From Kiritimatiellia bacterium (lineage in GTDB: Bacteria; Verrucomicrobiota; Kiritimatiellia; CAIVKH01), in the NCBI GenBank assembly GCA_023953695.1, contig JAMLJG010000002.1, forward strand, positions 124,001 through 188,000: a stretch of DNA of 64,000 nt. The letters are read 5' to 3'. Under the pieces are notes generated by a model. That model had not been told where the DNA came from. It was given only the letters and a program-made list of their open reading frames with translations, and searched no databases. Both the position numbers and the translations under genes were made by a program. This document shows, in pieces, positions 29,833-39,761 of the stretch; the first letter of the stretch is position 1; the number at the start of each line of letters is the position of its first letter.

Positions 29833-31749
29833 TCACTCATCACCGAGCACAAGCGCGCTCACGGGCGGCACAGCAACTTCGCCGCCACGCACGCTGCGCA
29901 AACGCTTCACACCTGCCTGCTGATCATCAACAAGAACGCGCCAGTGGGCATCGGGCAAGAATACAGACTGCGTTTTCGCGCTGGCATTGTAGATCACCGC
30001 CACACTGCGCTTCGCGCCCGCAATGACGAAGGCGACAACACCTTTCGGAGTATCGGGAAGGAACGCGAGGGAGCGGCGGATCTCGTCCGCACTCGAAAGG
30101 CGCAATTCCGGCAATGCTTTTCGCAACGAGATCAATCCGCGATAGTACAACAGCAAGTCGCGATATTTTTCTTTTCTACGCCAATCTATCGCATTGATGG
30201 AATCCGGTTTGTTGTAGCTATTTTCGATGAGCTTCTTCCCGCGTGCAAATTCTTCGCCGGCATGGAGGAAGCTGATTCCTTGCGAAGTCAGAACAATCGC
30301 GGCTGCCAATTTATTCATGCGCAAACGCAGGGATTCCGGAGCGCCTTTCGCGGTCAACGCCAACTTGTCCCAAAGCGCGTGGTTGTCGTGGCACGAATTG
30401 TAGGTAATACAGCGCCACGGTTCCACGGCCCACGGGCCACGCCAATCATCGCCTTTCGGCCACGCCACTTGGGGATGTTTCACAGAGGCGACCACACCGC
30501 TCTTGATTGTTTCTTCGAAGCCCGCCTCGCCCTGGACGAATCCGCCTTTCGCGTGTTCCATCACAGCTCCCTTGATTCCATCGCGAATCGTATCGCTAAA
30601 CGCAGCGATCCGATCCAACGCGCGCACGTTCGTCTTCATTGCGCGCTTCTTAAAAGGTAACGGCGAATCGCCGCCGGTCCATCCCTCTCCATAGAGAAGG
30701 ATGGATTTGTCCACGCGATCCAACGCGCGGCGAATCTCTTTCATTGTATCGAGATCGTGCAGGCCCATGAGGTCGAACCGGAACCCATCCACGTGATATT
30801 CGCGCGCCCAATAGACCAGCGAATCCACCATCATTTTCCGGACCATGGAGCGATCGGAGGCCACTTCATTCCCGCAGCCAGACCCATTGGCAAACCCACC
30901 TTTTGCATCTTGGCGATGGTAGTAGCCAGGCACAATCTGATGAAAATGCGACTCACCTCCATGATAGGTGTGGTTATACACGACATCCATCACTACGCGG
31001 ATTCCCGCTCGATGTAGTGCTTGCACCATCTGCTTGAACTCGCGGATGCGGACTTCGCCGTGGAACGGATCGGTGGCATAAGATCCTTCCGGCACATTGT
31101 AGTTCAGCGGGTCATAGCCCCAGTTGTACTGCGGCTTGTTCAACTTTGTCTCATCCACGCTGGCATAGTCGAATGCGGGGAGCAAATGCAGGTGGGTAAT
31201 CCCCAACTCGCGCAAATGATCGAGTCCAGCGCCGCGCGGAAGTCCGCGCTCCGTCAGGCCCAGAAACTTTCCTTTGTTTTTCGCACCCGACGAAAGGTGA
31301 ATCGTCGCGTCGCGCACGTGCAACTCGTAGATGATGGCATCGGTCGGCTGCTTGAAGGCCGGCTTGCGATCGCGAGCCCAACCGGGCGGATTCGTCTTCG
31401 CCAAGTCCACCACCATCGCGCGCACACCGTTTGCGCCAACTGCTTTGGCATAGGGATCCATCACCTCCGCGATGCGGTCTGCGTGCCGCACGCAATAGGT
31501 GTAGTACACACCCGCCCAATTCCCCTCGAGCGCGCGCGCCCAGGTTCCTTGCCGACTCTTCTTCAAAGACCAGCGCCCCGCAGGATGTCCGCCCAACCCC
31601 TCTTTGTAGAAGACCACCTGCACCTCATCGGCCAACGGCGCCCACAGGCGAAAGCGCGTCTCCTTGCGCGTCCACACAGCGCCGAGATCGGATCCGGAAT
31701 AGTGAAATCGACGGCGAAATGAAACGGAATTGAAAAGGGTTGGACTCAT
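29833..31749 (-). CDS. pulA: Type I pullulanase (alpha-1,6-glucan debranching enzyme)
   Basis: A 638-residue GH13 enzyme. A CBM48-like N-terminal domain (about 20-115, FRLWAPLADEVQVVFY) precedes the catalytic barrel. The type I pullulanase motif YNWGYDP is present. The catalytic triad regions are GFRFDLMG (Asp nucleophile), LYGEGWTGG (Glu acid/base) and SCHDNH (Asp). No signal peptide is seen, so it probably acts on intracellular glycogen. The ATG at 31749 has GGAG 6 bases upstream, while the upstream in-frame ATG at 31761 has none. Confidence 0.94.
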   Translation of the reverse strand: MSPTLFNSVSFRRRFHYSGSDLGAVWTRKETRFRLWAPLADEVQVVFYKEGLGGHPAGRWSLKKSRQGTWARALEGNWAGVYYTYCVRHADRIAEVMDPYAKAVGANGVRAMVVDLAKTNPPGWARDRKPAFKQPTDAIIYELHVRDATIHLSSGAKNKGKFLGLTERGLPRGAGLDHLRELGITHLHLLPAFDYASVDETKLNKPQYNWGYDPLNYNVPEGSYATDPFHGEVRIREFKQMVQALHRAGIRVVMDVVYNHTYHGGESHFHQIVPGYYHRQDAKGGFANGSGCGNEVASDRSMVRKMMVDSLVYWAREYHVDGFRFDLMGLHDLDTMKEIRRALDRVDKSILLYGEGWTGGDSPLPFKKRAMKTNVRALDRIAAFSDTIRDGIKGAVMEHAKGGFVQGEAGFEETIKSGVVASVKHPQVAWPKGDDWRGPWAVEPWRCITYNSCHDNHALWDKLALTAKGAPESLRLRMNKLAAAIVLTSQGISFLHAGEEFARGKKLIENSYNKPDSINAIDWRRKEKYRDLLLYYRGLISLRKALPELRLSSADEIRRSLAFLPDTPKGVVAFVIAGAKRSVAVIYNASAKTQSVFLPDAHWRVLVDDQQAGVKRLRSVRGGEVAVPPVSALVLGDE

Positions 31750-31867
31750 CGTTTTCTCCATGAAAAGGTCGCGCTATCATAGCAGGCGCGGCGATTTGGA
31801 CAACGGATTAGCGTTCATCAAATCTTTTCCAACCGCACCGCACATTATTTTGCTACAGTCCATCCCC

Positions 31868-33532
31868 ATGAGTGCACCCATCTATGTTATCGGCCACAAG
31901 AACCCCGATCCCGATGCGATTTGCTCTGCCATCGGCTACGCATGGTTTCTTCGCACGCACCACAAGGAAAATGCGGTCGCGGCCTGCTGCGGCGAAATCA
32001 ATGCGCGCACACAATATGCATTGAAGGAGGCAGGCCTCCCCCCTCCCCGCCTCCTGGTGGACGTGCGACCCACCATCGGGCAAATTGCGCGACACAACAT
32101 CGTCAGCTCCACACTGGATGAAACACTCTACGCGGTGTATTGCCGAATGCAGGAGCGCCACGTCCGCGTAAGCCCGGTCCTCGATGCGAAAGGCGACCTG
32201 ATCGGAATGGTCAGCTTCTCCCACCTCATGGAGCTGGTCCTGCCCGAACATCAGCCCAACGCCGATTCGCGCGTCGTCGAAACCAGTCTCCGGCGAATTG
32301 TGGATGTGCTCGGAGGCTCATTCGGTCACGAAGTCGAGGCCGACAAAACCCAAACGCTCACCGCCATGGTCGCCGCTATGAGCGCGCGCAGCTTCACGCA
32401 GCGCATGAAACAATTTCCCGCCAATCATTGCCTCATCGTCACCGGTGATCGGCCCACAGTTCAAATACCCGCCATTGAATATGGCGTCCGCGCGCTCGTC
32501 ATCACCGGCGGCTACACCGTCGCCGATGAACTGCTCGAAATGGCGCAAGAACGCGGCGTCGCCGTGCTCTACAGTCCTCACGATACGGCAACCACAGTCC
32601 TCTTGCTCCGCAGCGCCAAGACCATTGCCTCCGCCGTTCAGACCGAGTTCACCCGCGTGCTCGAGTCTTCGCGCGTCGAACAAGTCGCGCGCGAAATGCG
32701 CTCCGTTCAGCAAGACCTCTTTCCCGTGATGGATGACGAGGGTCGGCTCATCGGGGTCTTCTCCAAATCCGACCTCGTCAATCCGCCGAGGCCGCGCCTG
32801 ATTCTAGTGGACCACAACGAGTTCGCCCAAGCCGTCACCGGCGCAGATCAAGCGGAAATCCTGGAGGTCATTGATCATCACCGCCTAGGCGGAGGTCTCG
32901 CCTCGCGCGAACCCATTCGATTCATCAACGAACCCGTGGGTTCCACCAGCACCATCATCGCGAAGTTCATGCTCCACCTAAATGCGCCGCCCCCGCGCGA
33001 TATCGGTCTCTGCCTCGCGGCGGGTATCATCTCCGACACGCTTCTTCTCAAGTCGCCCACCACCACCGAAGCCGATCATCGCGTCCTGACCTGGCTCGCG
33101 GACAACTGCAAAATTGATGTCCCCCGATACGCAGAACACCTCTTCGCCGCCGGGTCTGCACTGGAGCTGAACACGCCGGAACAGGCCGTCGCGATGGACT
33201 GCAAGCAATACACGGAAAGCGACTGGCGCTTTGCCGTTGCCCAGATCGAAGAACTCGAACTCACCCACTTCGCGGCTCACCACAAAGGTCTCGAAGAAGC
33301 CCTCGCACAGCTCGTCAAACAGCGAAACCTTCACTTCGCCGCCCTCATGGTCACCGACATCACGCGCTATTTCAGTCTATTAATGATCGAGGGCGACAAG
33401 CGCGTCAAAGACGCCATGGACTACCCCGAACTGGAAGATGGCATCTACCAGATGGAGGGCGTTGTCAGTCGCAAGAAGCAACTCCTTCCTCACCTCATGC
33501 AAGTCCTCGCGCGCATCGGCCCCGAAACCTGA
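31868..33532 (+). CDS. ppaC: Mn-dependent family II inorganic pyrophosphatase with CBS and DRTGG domains
   Basis: A 554-residue enzyme hydrolysing pyrophosphate. The DHH catalytic domain is split. GHKNPDPDAICSA opens it, and DHNEF, DHHRLGG and SDTLLLKSPTTTE follow after an insert. The insert (about 75-310) contains two CBS domains (first near 75-130, second near 255-305) and a DRTGG segment (TGDRPTVQIPAIEYGVRALVITGGY). The C-terminal DHHA2 domain ends with VSRKKQLLP. This is the CBS-PPase layout, regulated by adenine nucleotides in studied members. It is divergent from the pullulanase gene. In-frame codons upstream to 31730 are rejected as non-conserved. Confidence 0.95.
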   Translation: MSAPIYVIGHKNPDPDAICSAIGYAWFLRTHHKENAVAACCGEINARTQYALKEAGLPPPRLLVDVRPTIGQIARHNIVSSTLDETLYAVYCRMQERHVRVSPVLDAKGDLIGMVSFSHLMELVLPEHQPNADSRVVETSLRRIVDVLGGSFGHEVEADKTQTLTAMVAAMSARSFTQRMKQFPANHCLIVTGDRPTVQIPAIEYGVRALVITGGYTVADELLEMAQERGVAVLYSPHDTATTVLLLRSAKTIASAVQTEFTRVLESSRVEQVAREMRSVQQDLFPVMDDEGRLIGVFSKSDLVNPPRPRLILVDHNEFAQAVTGADQAEILEVIDHHRLGGGLASREPIRFINEPVGSTSTIIAKFMLHLNAPPPRDIGLCLAAGIISDTLLLKSPTTTEADHRVLTWLADNCKIDVPRYAEHLFAAGSALELNTPEQAVAMDCKQYTESDWRFAVAQIEELELTHFAAHHKGLEEALAQLVKQRNLHFAALMVTDITRYFSLLMIEGDKRVKDAMDYPELEDGIYQMEGVVSRKKQLLPHLMQVLARIGPET

Positions 33533-33625
33533 CCGCTGCATTTACTCGGGACGCGAGTGAAAAATCTTGCTCAATAGAGGTGTGCCGCGTACCGTTGTAC
33601 GCCCTTACAAGGAGCCTGCATTCAC

Positions 33626-34297
33626 ATGCGCAGTTTGAACAAACTCTTCGGCGAATCACCGTTCCCTCACGTCGTCGAGCACTCACGCAAAATCCATCAG
33701 TGCGTCAACCTCATTCGCCCCATCTCTGATGCCATTGTAGCAGGAGACATGGACCGCTTGCGCGCGCTGCAGGACGACATGTCTCGAACAGAATACGAGG
33801 CGGACCAGATCAAAGACAGCATTCGACAAAATCTGCCCAAGCGCTTCTTTCTCCCCGTCAACCGTGGCGATATCCTCAAGTTCACCCGCCAACTCGACCG
33901 GATGGCGGATGACGCAGAGGATTTTGCCGTTGTATCCACCTTCCGAAAACTCGAACTCGACCCGGATCTGCGAACGGATTTTCTGGCGCTCGTCAACAAG
34001 GTCACCGAAGTGAGCGAATTGCTGCTGGCCGTCGCCGAAGACCTTGCCCACCTGCAAATGGAATCTTTTGAAGGCACCGAAACCGATCGCGTTCTCGCCA
34101 AGATCAACCAAGTCTGTCACATGGAATGGGAAACCGACAAACTCAGTCGCCGCTGTGCGCGACGCTACTATTCATCACCCGGCATGGATGCCGTCACGAT
34201 CATCTTGCTGGAAAAACTCTGCAAAGCGCTCACCGGCATCGCCGATCACGCGGAAAACGTAGGCAAGAACCTGCGCCTCATGATCGTGCGACGCTAA
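33626..34297 (+). CDS. DUF47 (PhoU-like) protein, Pit accessory
   Basis: A 223-residue all-helical protein of the DUF47 family (SPFPHVVEHSRKIHQCVNLIRPISDAI, RQLDRMADDAEDFAVV). Genes of this family are almost always paired with pit permeases and are thought to regulate or assist them. It ends 24 bp before the pit gene here. GGAG lies 11-12 bases upstream of the ATG. Confidence 0.93.
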   Translation: MRSLNKLFGESPFPHVVEHSRKIHQCVNLIRPISDAIVAGDMDRLRALQDDMSRTEYEADQIKDSIRQNLPKRFFLPVNRGDILKFTRQLDRMADDAEDFAVVSTFRKLELDPDLRTDFLALVNKVTEVSELLLAVAEDLAHLQMESFEGTETDRVLAKINQVCHMEWETDKLSRRCARRYYSSPGMDAVTIILLEKLCKALTGIADHAENVGKNLRLMIVRR

Positions 34298-34321
34298 CCC
34301 GCTCTCGCCCCCAGCTCTTTC

Positions 34322-35578
34322 ATGCCGGAACAAATCCTACTTACTCTCGCACTCGTATTCGGTTTCTACATGGCGTGGAATATCGGCGCAAACGACGTCG
34401 CCAACGCTTTTGGAACCTCAATCGGCTCCGGCGCCATCACCTATAAGCAGGCGTTGGTGCTCGCGGCCATCTTCGAGTTCTCTGCAGCCTTCCTCGTCGG
34501 AGGGCAAGTCACAGACACAATCAAGGGCAACATTGTCCACCCGTCTGTCTTTCAAGAGGGCCCTCACTTTTTTGCCATCGGCATGTTGGCCGCGCTTCTT
34601 GCCGCGTCTATCTGGCTGAACATTGCCACCTATCTGGGCCAGCCCGTATCCACCACTCACGCCATCATCGGCGCGGTGATCGGATTCGGTATCGTCAGCT
34701 CGCACGGACTCGATGCCATTCAATGGCACAAAATGGGCCGCATCTCGGCGAGTTGGTTCCTCTCTCCACTCCTTGGCGGCGTCTTGGCCAGCGCGCTCTA
34801 CTTCGCCGTGCGCAAACTCGTCCTGCGCCATGCAACTCCCGCCCGCCGCGCCGCGCAATCCCTTCCTTTCGCATGGGGTGGCGTCGTCTTCGTCATGAGT
34901 TTTTCCATCCTTGATGGTCTCCTTCCGAGGACAATGGGTCCGGATGCAAGCCACCTTCGAATCTGGAATATCGCCATCTCTCTCGTCGCGGCTACATTAA
35001 TGGGACTTTTCTCCAAACGGCGCGCCCGCAAATACGTGCCGAGCATGAATGCCGATCTCGACTCCCAATATAAACAAGTCGAAGCGCGCTTCGGACGGCT
35101 ACAAGTCCTCACAGCCTGTTTCATGGCCTTTGCCCACGGCTCCAATGACGTTGCAAACGCAATCGGCCCCATCGCAGCCGTTCTGCAGGCCATTCGCGGA
35201 ACCCTCGAGACGACAACGGTAGTACCCGCTTGGGTCCTTGCCTTTGGCGGCTTCGGAATCGTCGTCGGCCTCGCCACCTACGGCTATAAGGTGATGGCCG
35301 CCATCGGCAGCAAGATCACGGAAGTGACCCCCATTCGCGGTTTCTGCGCGGAGTTTGCAACAGCCACCACCGTGCTTGCCAGCTCGCTCCTCGGTCTGCC
35401 GATCTCAACCACTTTCGTCCTCGTTGGCGCGGTAATGGGCATCGGCATGGCGCGCGGCTTCGGCGCCATTGACCTCGGAGTCGTCAAACGCATATTCCTC
35501 TCCTGGATCATCACCATCCCCTGCTCTGCGGCGCTCGGGGCCCTCCTCTTTGGTATCCTGCGGCACTTTCTAACGTAG
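34322..35578 (+). CDS. pit: Low-affinity inorganic phosphate transporter (Pit family)
   Basis: A 418-residue permease with about ten helices and the two internal-repeat signatures of the family, NIGANDVANAFGTSIGSGAIT near 20 and AHGSNDVANAIGPIAAVLQ near 265. STTHAIIGAVIGFG and ISTTFVLVGAVMGIG are the matching second halves. It imports phosphate with protons or as a metal-phosphate complex. It lies in a group with the DUF47 partner and the pyrophosphatase that generates phosphate. Confidence 0.95.
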   Translation: MPEQILLTLALVFGFYMAWNIGANDVANAFGTSIGSGAITYKQALVLAAIFEFSAAFLVGGQVTDTIKGNIVHPSVFQEGPHFFAIGMLAALLAASIWLNIATYLGQPVSTTHAIIGAVIGFGIVSSHGLDAIQWHKMGRISASWFLSPLLGGVLASALYFAVRKLVLRHATPARRAAQSLPFAWGGVVFVMSFSILDGLLPRTMGPDASHLRIWNIAISLVAATLMGLFSKRRARKYVPSMNADLDSQYKQVEARFGRLQVLTACFMAFAHGSNDVANAIGPIAAVLQAIRGTLETTTVVPAWVLAFGGFGIVVGLATYGYKVMAAIGSKITEVTPIRGFCAEFATATTVLASSLLGLPISTTFVLVGAVMGIGMARGFGAIDLGVVKRIFLSWIITIPCSAALGALLFGILRHFLT

Positions 35579-35597
35579 AGAAGCGCGCCCGAGTTTC

Positions 35598-36260
35598 TCA
35601 GCGCGCGCGGAGTGGATGCCACAAATCCACTCCGCGCGCAGGTTCGAACACATCGCGGAGAACACGCCGCTCCACATGTCCATCCACAAAGACGTAGTTC
35701 GCTGACCCGCTGTGTCGTGTATGCGCCAAATCGGCCACATCAGCCACACTCGCCCAGTCATTCGGCATGATGTGATCCGTCTGACTCACATTCTCCGCAA
35801 ATAGAACCGTCCGCGCAGGCAACGGGATGTCATGCTGTGACCGCCACGTCGCAGGCTTCCCGCCATAGTCGTCTTCCGGCCCCAACTCGAAATAGACGTT
35901 GAGTCCGTAACTCAAGGTCCCCTTTCGCGCATCGCTCGGACAGTGATAGATCGTGCGCAATAGGTTCGTCCATCGCGCATCGCTCTCTCCCAGATACGGA
36001 GCCACCGAGCGAGCCCACACCCGCTCTCCGTGCGCAAACGCAGAATGCTGGCTTCGCGGAAATGCGCCCCTATTCTCCGACGCAAAGATCGCCACCGCCA
36101 CTCCGATCTCGCGCATCTGGCCCGCACACTTCGATGCGCGAGCCGCTTCGCGAGCAGCCGAAACAGCGGGAAGCATCAGCACGAACAGCGTGCCGACCAC
36201 CGCGATAACGACCAGCAACTCCACAAGCGTGAAGCCCAAACCACTTTTCGATGGGTTCAT
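35598..36260 (-). CDS. Prepilin-type pseudopilin (type II secretion-like) with H-x9-DG motif
   Basis: The 220-residue protein has a prepilin peptidase cleavage site ([15 protein letters not shown], residues 9-23), then the hydrophobic N-terminal pilin helix. A C-terminal [15 protein letters not shown] is the H-x9-DG motif. Such single-copy pseudopilin-like proteins are very numerous in Verrucomicrobiota, Lentisphaerota and Planctomycetota, and most have unknown roles. It is convergent with pit, 19 bp apart. Confidence 0.88.
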   Translation of the reverse strand: MNPSKSGLGFTLVELLVVIAVVGTLFVLMLPAVSAAREAARASKCAGQMREIGVAVAIFASENRGAFPRSQHSAFAHGERVWARSVAPYLGESDARWTNLLRTIYHCPSDARKGTLSYGLNVYFELGPEDDYGGKPATWRSQHDIPLPARTVLFAENVSQTDHIMPNDWASVADVADLAHTRHSGSANYVFVDGHVERRVLRDVFEPARGVDLWHPLRAR

Positions 36261-36289
36261 AGAAAAACCAATTCGATGAAACCCACGCG

Positions 36290-37084
36290 CTATGGAAGTC
36301 TGCGCATGCGGAATACCCGGCCCGCTGCATTCAAGTCCAGCAACGCGGTCCCGGCTCCATCCAATACAACCACTTCATTTGTCACGGCATTCCAAACCGT
36401 CGAGGTGATGGATGTCGCCCACTCCAACCCCCACTGCGTCGCTGCCGAATCCCATTGAACGGCCAGCTTGATCTCGGCTCCCAACACCGGACGTCCATCC
36501 GGCACATTGGTGAACCGAAACAGCATCGGTTCCGTCTCCGTGCCCGCCAGCGCAGCGCCCGTTTCCACATCAGCCAAGTAGGCCTCAAACGTCGCCGTCA
36601 ACTCGCTCGTGCCCGGCGGTGCGGTGAAGGCAGGATGAAACATCATCCCGTTCCAATACAGCGCATTTGAGGAACCGCCTGTTCCCAGGATCGGCGTCCA
36701 CGTTTCGGGACTCGCTTGATAGGCATAGATGGACAACGCCGGATCCGATGCAACCTTGCGGATCCAAATCGCCGTGCCATCCGGCAGCGGGTCGCTCGAT
36801 ACGCCCATCACCCAGCCATAGCGGCGGCTGAACGACAACCCCTGCGCACTGGGATCCAGCGCAGGAAACCAGGGAGCACCGGCGGAGAAAGAATCCGCCG
36901 GATGGCTCACCAGCAGGGGCGTGAGTTGCGGCGCCTCCTCCGGCATGACCACATGGAGCCGACCTTCATCCGCATCATACTCAATCATCGGCATCAGCAT
37001 GCCCCCCTGCATGGGCACTGAACTTAACGTCGCCGCGTGAACAGCAAACGGCAACAAAACGAAAGCAAACAGACCTGTTCGCAT
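36290..37084 (-). CDS. Exported protein of unknown function
   Basis: The 264-residue protein has a signal peptide (about 1-18, cleaved after VHA). The remainder is rich in beta-strand-type sequence with many Trp, Pro and Thr residues, and ends [18 protein letters not shown] recognise no domain. The ATG at 37084 has GAGGAG 8-9 bases upstream, so the longer in-frame reading to 37153 is rejected. It lies 29 bp upstream of the pseudopilin gene and probably shares its transcript. Confidence 0.78.
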   Translation of the reverse strand: MRTGLFAFVLLPFAVHAATLSSVPMQGGMLMPMIEYDADEGRLHVVMPEEAPQLTPLLVSHPADSFSAGAPWFPALDPSAQGLSFSRRYGWVMGVSSDPLPDGTAIWIRKVASDPALSIYAYQASPETWTPILGTGGSSNALYWNGMMFHPAFTAPPGTSELTATFEAYLADVETGAALAGTETEPMLFRFTNVPDGRPVLGAEIKLAVQWDSAATQWGLEWATSITSTVWNAVTNEVVVLDGAGTALLDLNAAGRVFRMRRLP

Positions 37085-37159
37085 GACAAAATCTCCTCGA
37101 TAACAAAAGACACCGCACCCCAGCCAGGGACACGGACTCAACGGAATAAACAAGAACCT

Positions 37160-37534
37160 TCAGACGAAGGATCGAGGAGGAGGCAGCTCTGGCAATGGCC
37201 AGAAACTGCGCACAGACGGGGCGGCATTTTCCAACGCGCCATACGAATAGAGCGACTGAATCCAGCGCATAGGCAACTCCAGAAAGACGACGAGGCGATC
37301 AAGCGGAACCCATTGCTTCACAGACGCATCACTCGTCTCCTGCTCGCGAATCACCTCGCACATCGAGCACGGATGATCGCCGTCGAACGTCATCTCAACC
37401 GCCTCGCGAAAGGATGTCTGCTGCGAATAGGTGACCAGCATGCCTGTCCACGCCGCGACCTGGAGCACCGGCAAATGCAAATTGGCCGAGCACAGAAACG
37501 CGAGCAGCAACACGATGTGGGCAAGGCGCGACAT
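37160..37534 (-). CDS. Small exported protein with CSMC motif, unknown function
   Basis: A 124-residue protein with an N-terminal signal or anchor helix (about 4-28). A short domain centres on TFDGDHPCSMCEVIREQ, with two Cys in CxxC spacing. The tail is proline-rich (PLPELPPPRSFV). Comparable FDG-HPCPLC proteins are familiar to me from Verrucomicrobiota near metal-handling or secretion genes, but no function is established. The ATG at 37534 was chosen over a GTG at 37540, with no strong evidence either way. Confidence 0.6.
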   Translation of the reverse strand: MSRLAHIVLLLAFLCSANLHLPVLQVAAWTGMLVTYSQQTSFREAVEMTFDGDHPCSMCEVIREQETSDASVKQWVPLDRLVVFLELPMRWIQSLYSYGALENAAPSVRSFWPLPELPPPRSFV

Positions 37535-37577
37535 CCGCACGAAGCATAGAAGTGCACCCCTGCGCCGTCAACAACAG

Positions 37578-38558
37578 CTAATTGCGCGGCTCGGCATCAG
37601 GGCGATCCGAAAGAAAATCAACCCGCGCGCTGAGCTCGGGCGTCAAGAAGGCATCCGGCTCCTTGATCTGAACTTTGATTTGCAGCGTGCCCTTCGCCCG
37701 ATTTGCCTCCGGCGCAATTTCCGCAACGACCCCCTCATATCGCTTGTCCGGATAGGCTTCAGGGCTGATGCGGCAAGCCTGCCCCAATCGCACCTTCGGG
37801 GTATCCACTTCGTTCAGGTCAATCTCGACCTGAAGATCACCCAAATCGGCCATCGCTAAAAATGCGGTGCTCGGGCCGCGCGACCCACCAAAACTAACAG
37901 GGGTCACCAATTCGTTCGGATTCACAAGTTTTTCCAAAATCACGCCCGTGATCGGCGCGCGGATAACGCACCACTCCACATACAGCTTCGCCTGCGCCAG
38001 CGCGGCCTCCGCCGCCTTCAATTCTGCCTGCGCCGCCTTGAGATTCTGCCGCGCATCATCCAGTTCCTGCTCGCTCGAAGTCTCTTTCGTCCGCAACGTC
38101 TGCGCGCGCTCAAAATTGCTGCGCGCCAATTCCAGCCCCGCCTCGGCCTTCGCCACTCGCGCTTCCGCATCGGCCGCGCGCGCGCGATACTCGTCGTCTT
38201 CCAGACGAGCCAACACATCGCCCGCCTTCACGCGATCGCCTTTCTTCACGCCGATCCATTTCACCGTGCCCTGAAATCGCGGGCTGATCTCAATGCGCTC
38301 GCGCGGAATCACGTAGCCACTCACCGTGAGCGCCACGCCATCGGTCACCGTCGCCTCAACCGGCGCTTCGGCAACGGTTGACACCGTGGCGGCTTCCGTT
38401 GTCGCAGCGCCGCTTTCAGCATTGCCGCGCTTGAAGAAGACGGCGAGCAAAGCGACGAACACCGCGGCGACTATCAAGAGAATCGCCTTCGGCCCTCGCT
38501 TCGCGCCGCGCTTCTTTTCTTCCGTAATACTCAATTTCTTCCACGCTTCAGAACTCAT
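37578..38558 (-). CDS. Periplasmic adaptor (HlyD/MacA-like) of an ABC exporter
   Basis: A 326-residue membrane fusion protein. One N-terminal membrane helix lies at about 25-45. A lipoyl/barrel-sandwich half-motif (GTVKWIGVKKGDRVKAGDVLARLEDDEY), a coiled-coil hairpin (about 125-205) and a beta-barrel domain ending near 320 follow in order. It links the FtsX-type permeases encoded upstream to the outer part of the export path. GAGGAAG about 3 bases before the ATG at 38558 fixes the start. No TolC-like gene is nearby. Confidence 0.9.
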   Translation of the reverse strand: MSSEAWKKLSITEEKKRGAKRGPKAILLIVAAVFVALLAVFFKRGNAESGAATTEAATVSTVAEAPVEATVTDGVALTVSGYVIPRERIEISPRFQGTVKWIGVKKGDRVKAGDVLARLEDDEYRARAADAEARVAKAEAGLELARSNFERAQTLRTKETSSEQELDDARQNLKAAQAELKAAEAALAQAKLYVEWCVIRAPITGVILEKLVNPNELVTPVSFGGSRGPSTAFLAMADLGDLQVEIDLNEVDTPKVRLGQACRISPEAYPDKRYEGVVAEIAPEANRAKGTLQIKVQIKEPDAFLTPELSARVDFLSDRPDAEPRN

Positions 38559-38597
38559 CGTTCTTCCTCTCTGCACACGCACTATCCATCACAACCA

Positions 38598-39761
38598 TCA
38601 CGCCTTCAGCGCGTCCAACACCGGTTTTCGCGCCGCCATGCGCGCGGGCAACAAACCGCCGAGAATCCCCATCGCCAAGGCGAAGATCATGCCCTTCCCC
38701 AGCAGCTCCGGCGTGATGCGAAATTCAAACGCAATCTCCGCAAACGTTGTCCATCCGAATGTGCCCGTTGCAACGCCATTCAAGGGCAGCGAAGCCAGGC
38801 AACCCAGCAGCCCACCCACACCCGACAAGATCACCGACTCAAGCAGGAACGACAAATAGATGGACCGGCGCTTGAATCCCAACACGCGAAGCGTTCCGAT
38901 CTCTCGCGTCCGCGCTCCAACAGCCGCATACATCGTGTTCATGGCAGCGAATGCGGCGCCAATGCTCATGATCGCGGCCAGGAATCCGCCCATGAACTGA
39001 ATCGGCCCCGCAGAGCGCGTTTGATCGCTGTAGTAGTCCGTCTCCTTCAACACCCGCGCATTTAACGCCAAATCCGACTCAATTCGTTTCGTCACTCGCG
39101 CCGCCGTCTCTTCGCTCTCCGGACGCAGCAAAATGGACCCATAAAAATCGCGCCCAAACGCCGCCCGCACCTCATCCGCATCGGCCCATATTTCAGATTC
39201 GTACGCGCTGCGCTCCGCCTCGTAGAGACCCACCACAGTCCACTCGCCCTTGCCCGCCTTGAATGAATCCCCAATTCGGCAATTCGCAAATCGGTTCGCG
39301 ATTCTCCGGCTCACCACGCACTCGCGCCGACCCGACTCAAACATTCGCCCCTCCACGAGCTTCACGCTCGGCCGCACCACGAGGCCCATTTCACCCATGC
39401 CGCGCACCAGCACATTCGCGCCACCCTCCGCATTCAGGCGATCGAGATAGATCAGCACGATAATCTCCGGCGAAAACATCGGTCGCCCCTGCGCATCCCG
39501 CTCAATCCCCGGCAAATACTTCATGCGCGCCAATTCCTCACGCGTGATTTGACTGCTCGATTCCGCCGTTGACCCGCTGCGCAACACCAGAAGATTGCGC
39601 GGATCGCCCGTCTGCACATAGGTCGCCTTCAGACCGCGCGCCAGCGACATCACCATCACAAACACCGCCACGACAGCGCCCACCCCCCACACCGTGGCCA
39701 GAGTTGTGCGCCATCGAACCCGTATACTGCGCACGTTGTACGAGAGAGGGATTGAGGGCAT
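38598..39761 (-). CDS. MacB/FtsX-type ABC transporter permease (second)
   Basis: A 387-residue permease with four membrane helices. The first is near 15-38, followed by a large periplasmic MacB-PCD domain (about 40-250) and three C-terminal helices. VGARTREIGTLRVLGFKRRSIYLSFLLESVILSGVGGLLG is the FtsX signature. The ATG at 39761 overlaps the preceding stop (TGATG). It pairs with the other permease to form a probable heterodimer. Confidence 0.91.
   Translation of the reverse strand: MPSIPLSYNVRSIRVRWRTTLATVWGVGAVVAVFVMVMSLARGLKATYVQTGDPRNLLVLRSGSTAESSSQITREELARMKYLPGIERDAQGRPMFSPEIIVLIYLDRLNAEGGANVLVRGMGEMGLVVRPSVKLVEGRMFESGRRECVVSRRIANRFANCRIGDSFKAGKGEWTVVGLYEAERSAYESEIWADADEVRAAFGRDFYGSILLRPESEETAARVTKRIESDLALNARVLKETDYYSDQTRSAGPIQFMGGFLAAIMSIGAAFAAMNTMYAAVGARTREIGTLRVLGFKRRSIYLSFLLESVILSGVGGLLGCLASLPLNGVATGTFGWTTFAEIAFEFRITPELLGKGMIFALAMGILGGLLPARMAARKPVLDALKA

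Noticed and set aside
29628..30026. Possible small gene in the gap before actA
   Set aside because: Most of it lies antisense to pulA, with no recognisable domain and no good start signal.
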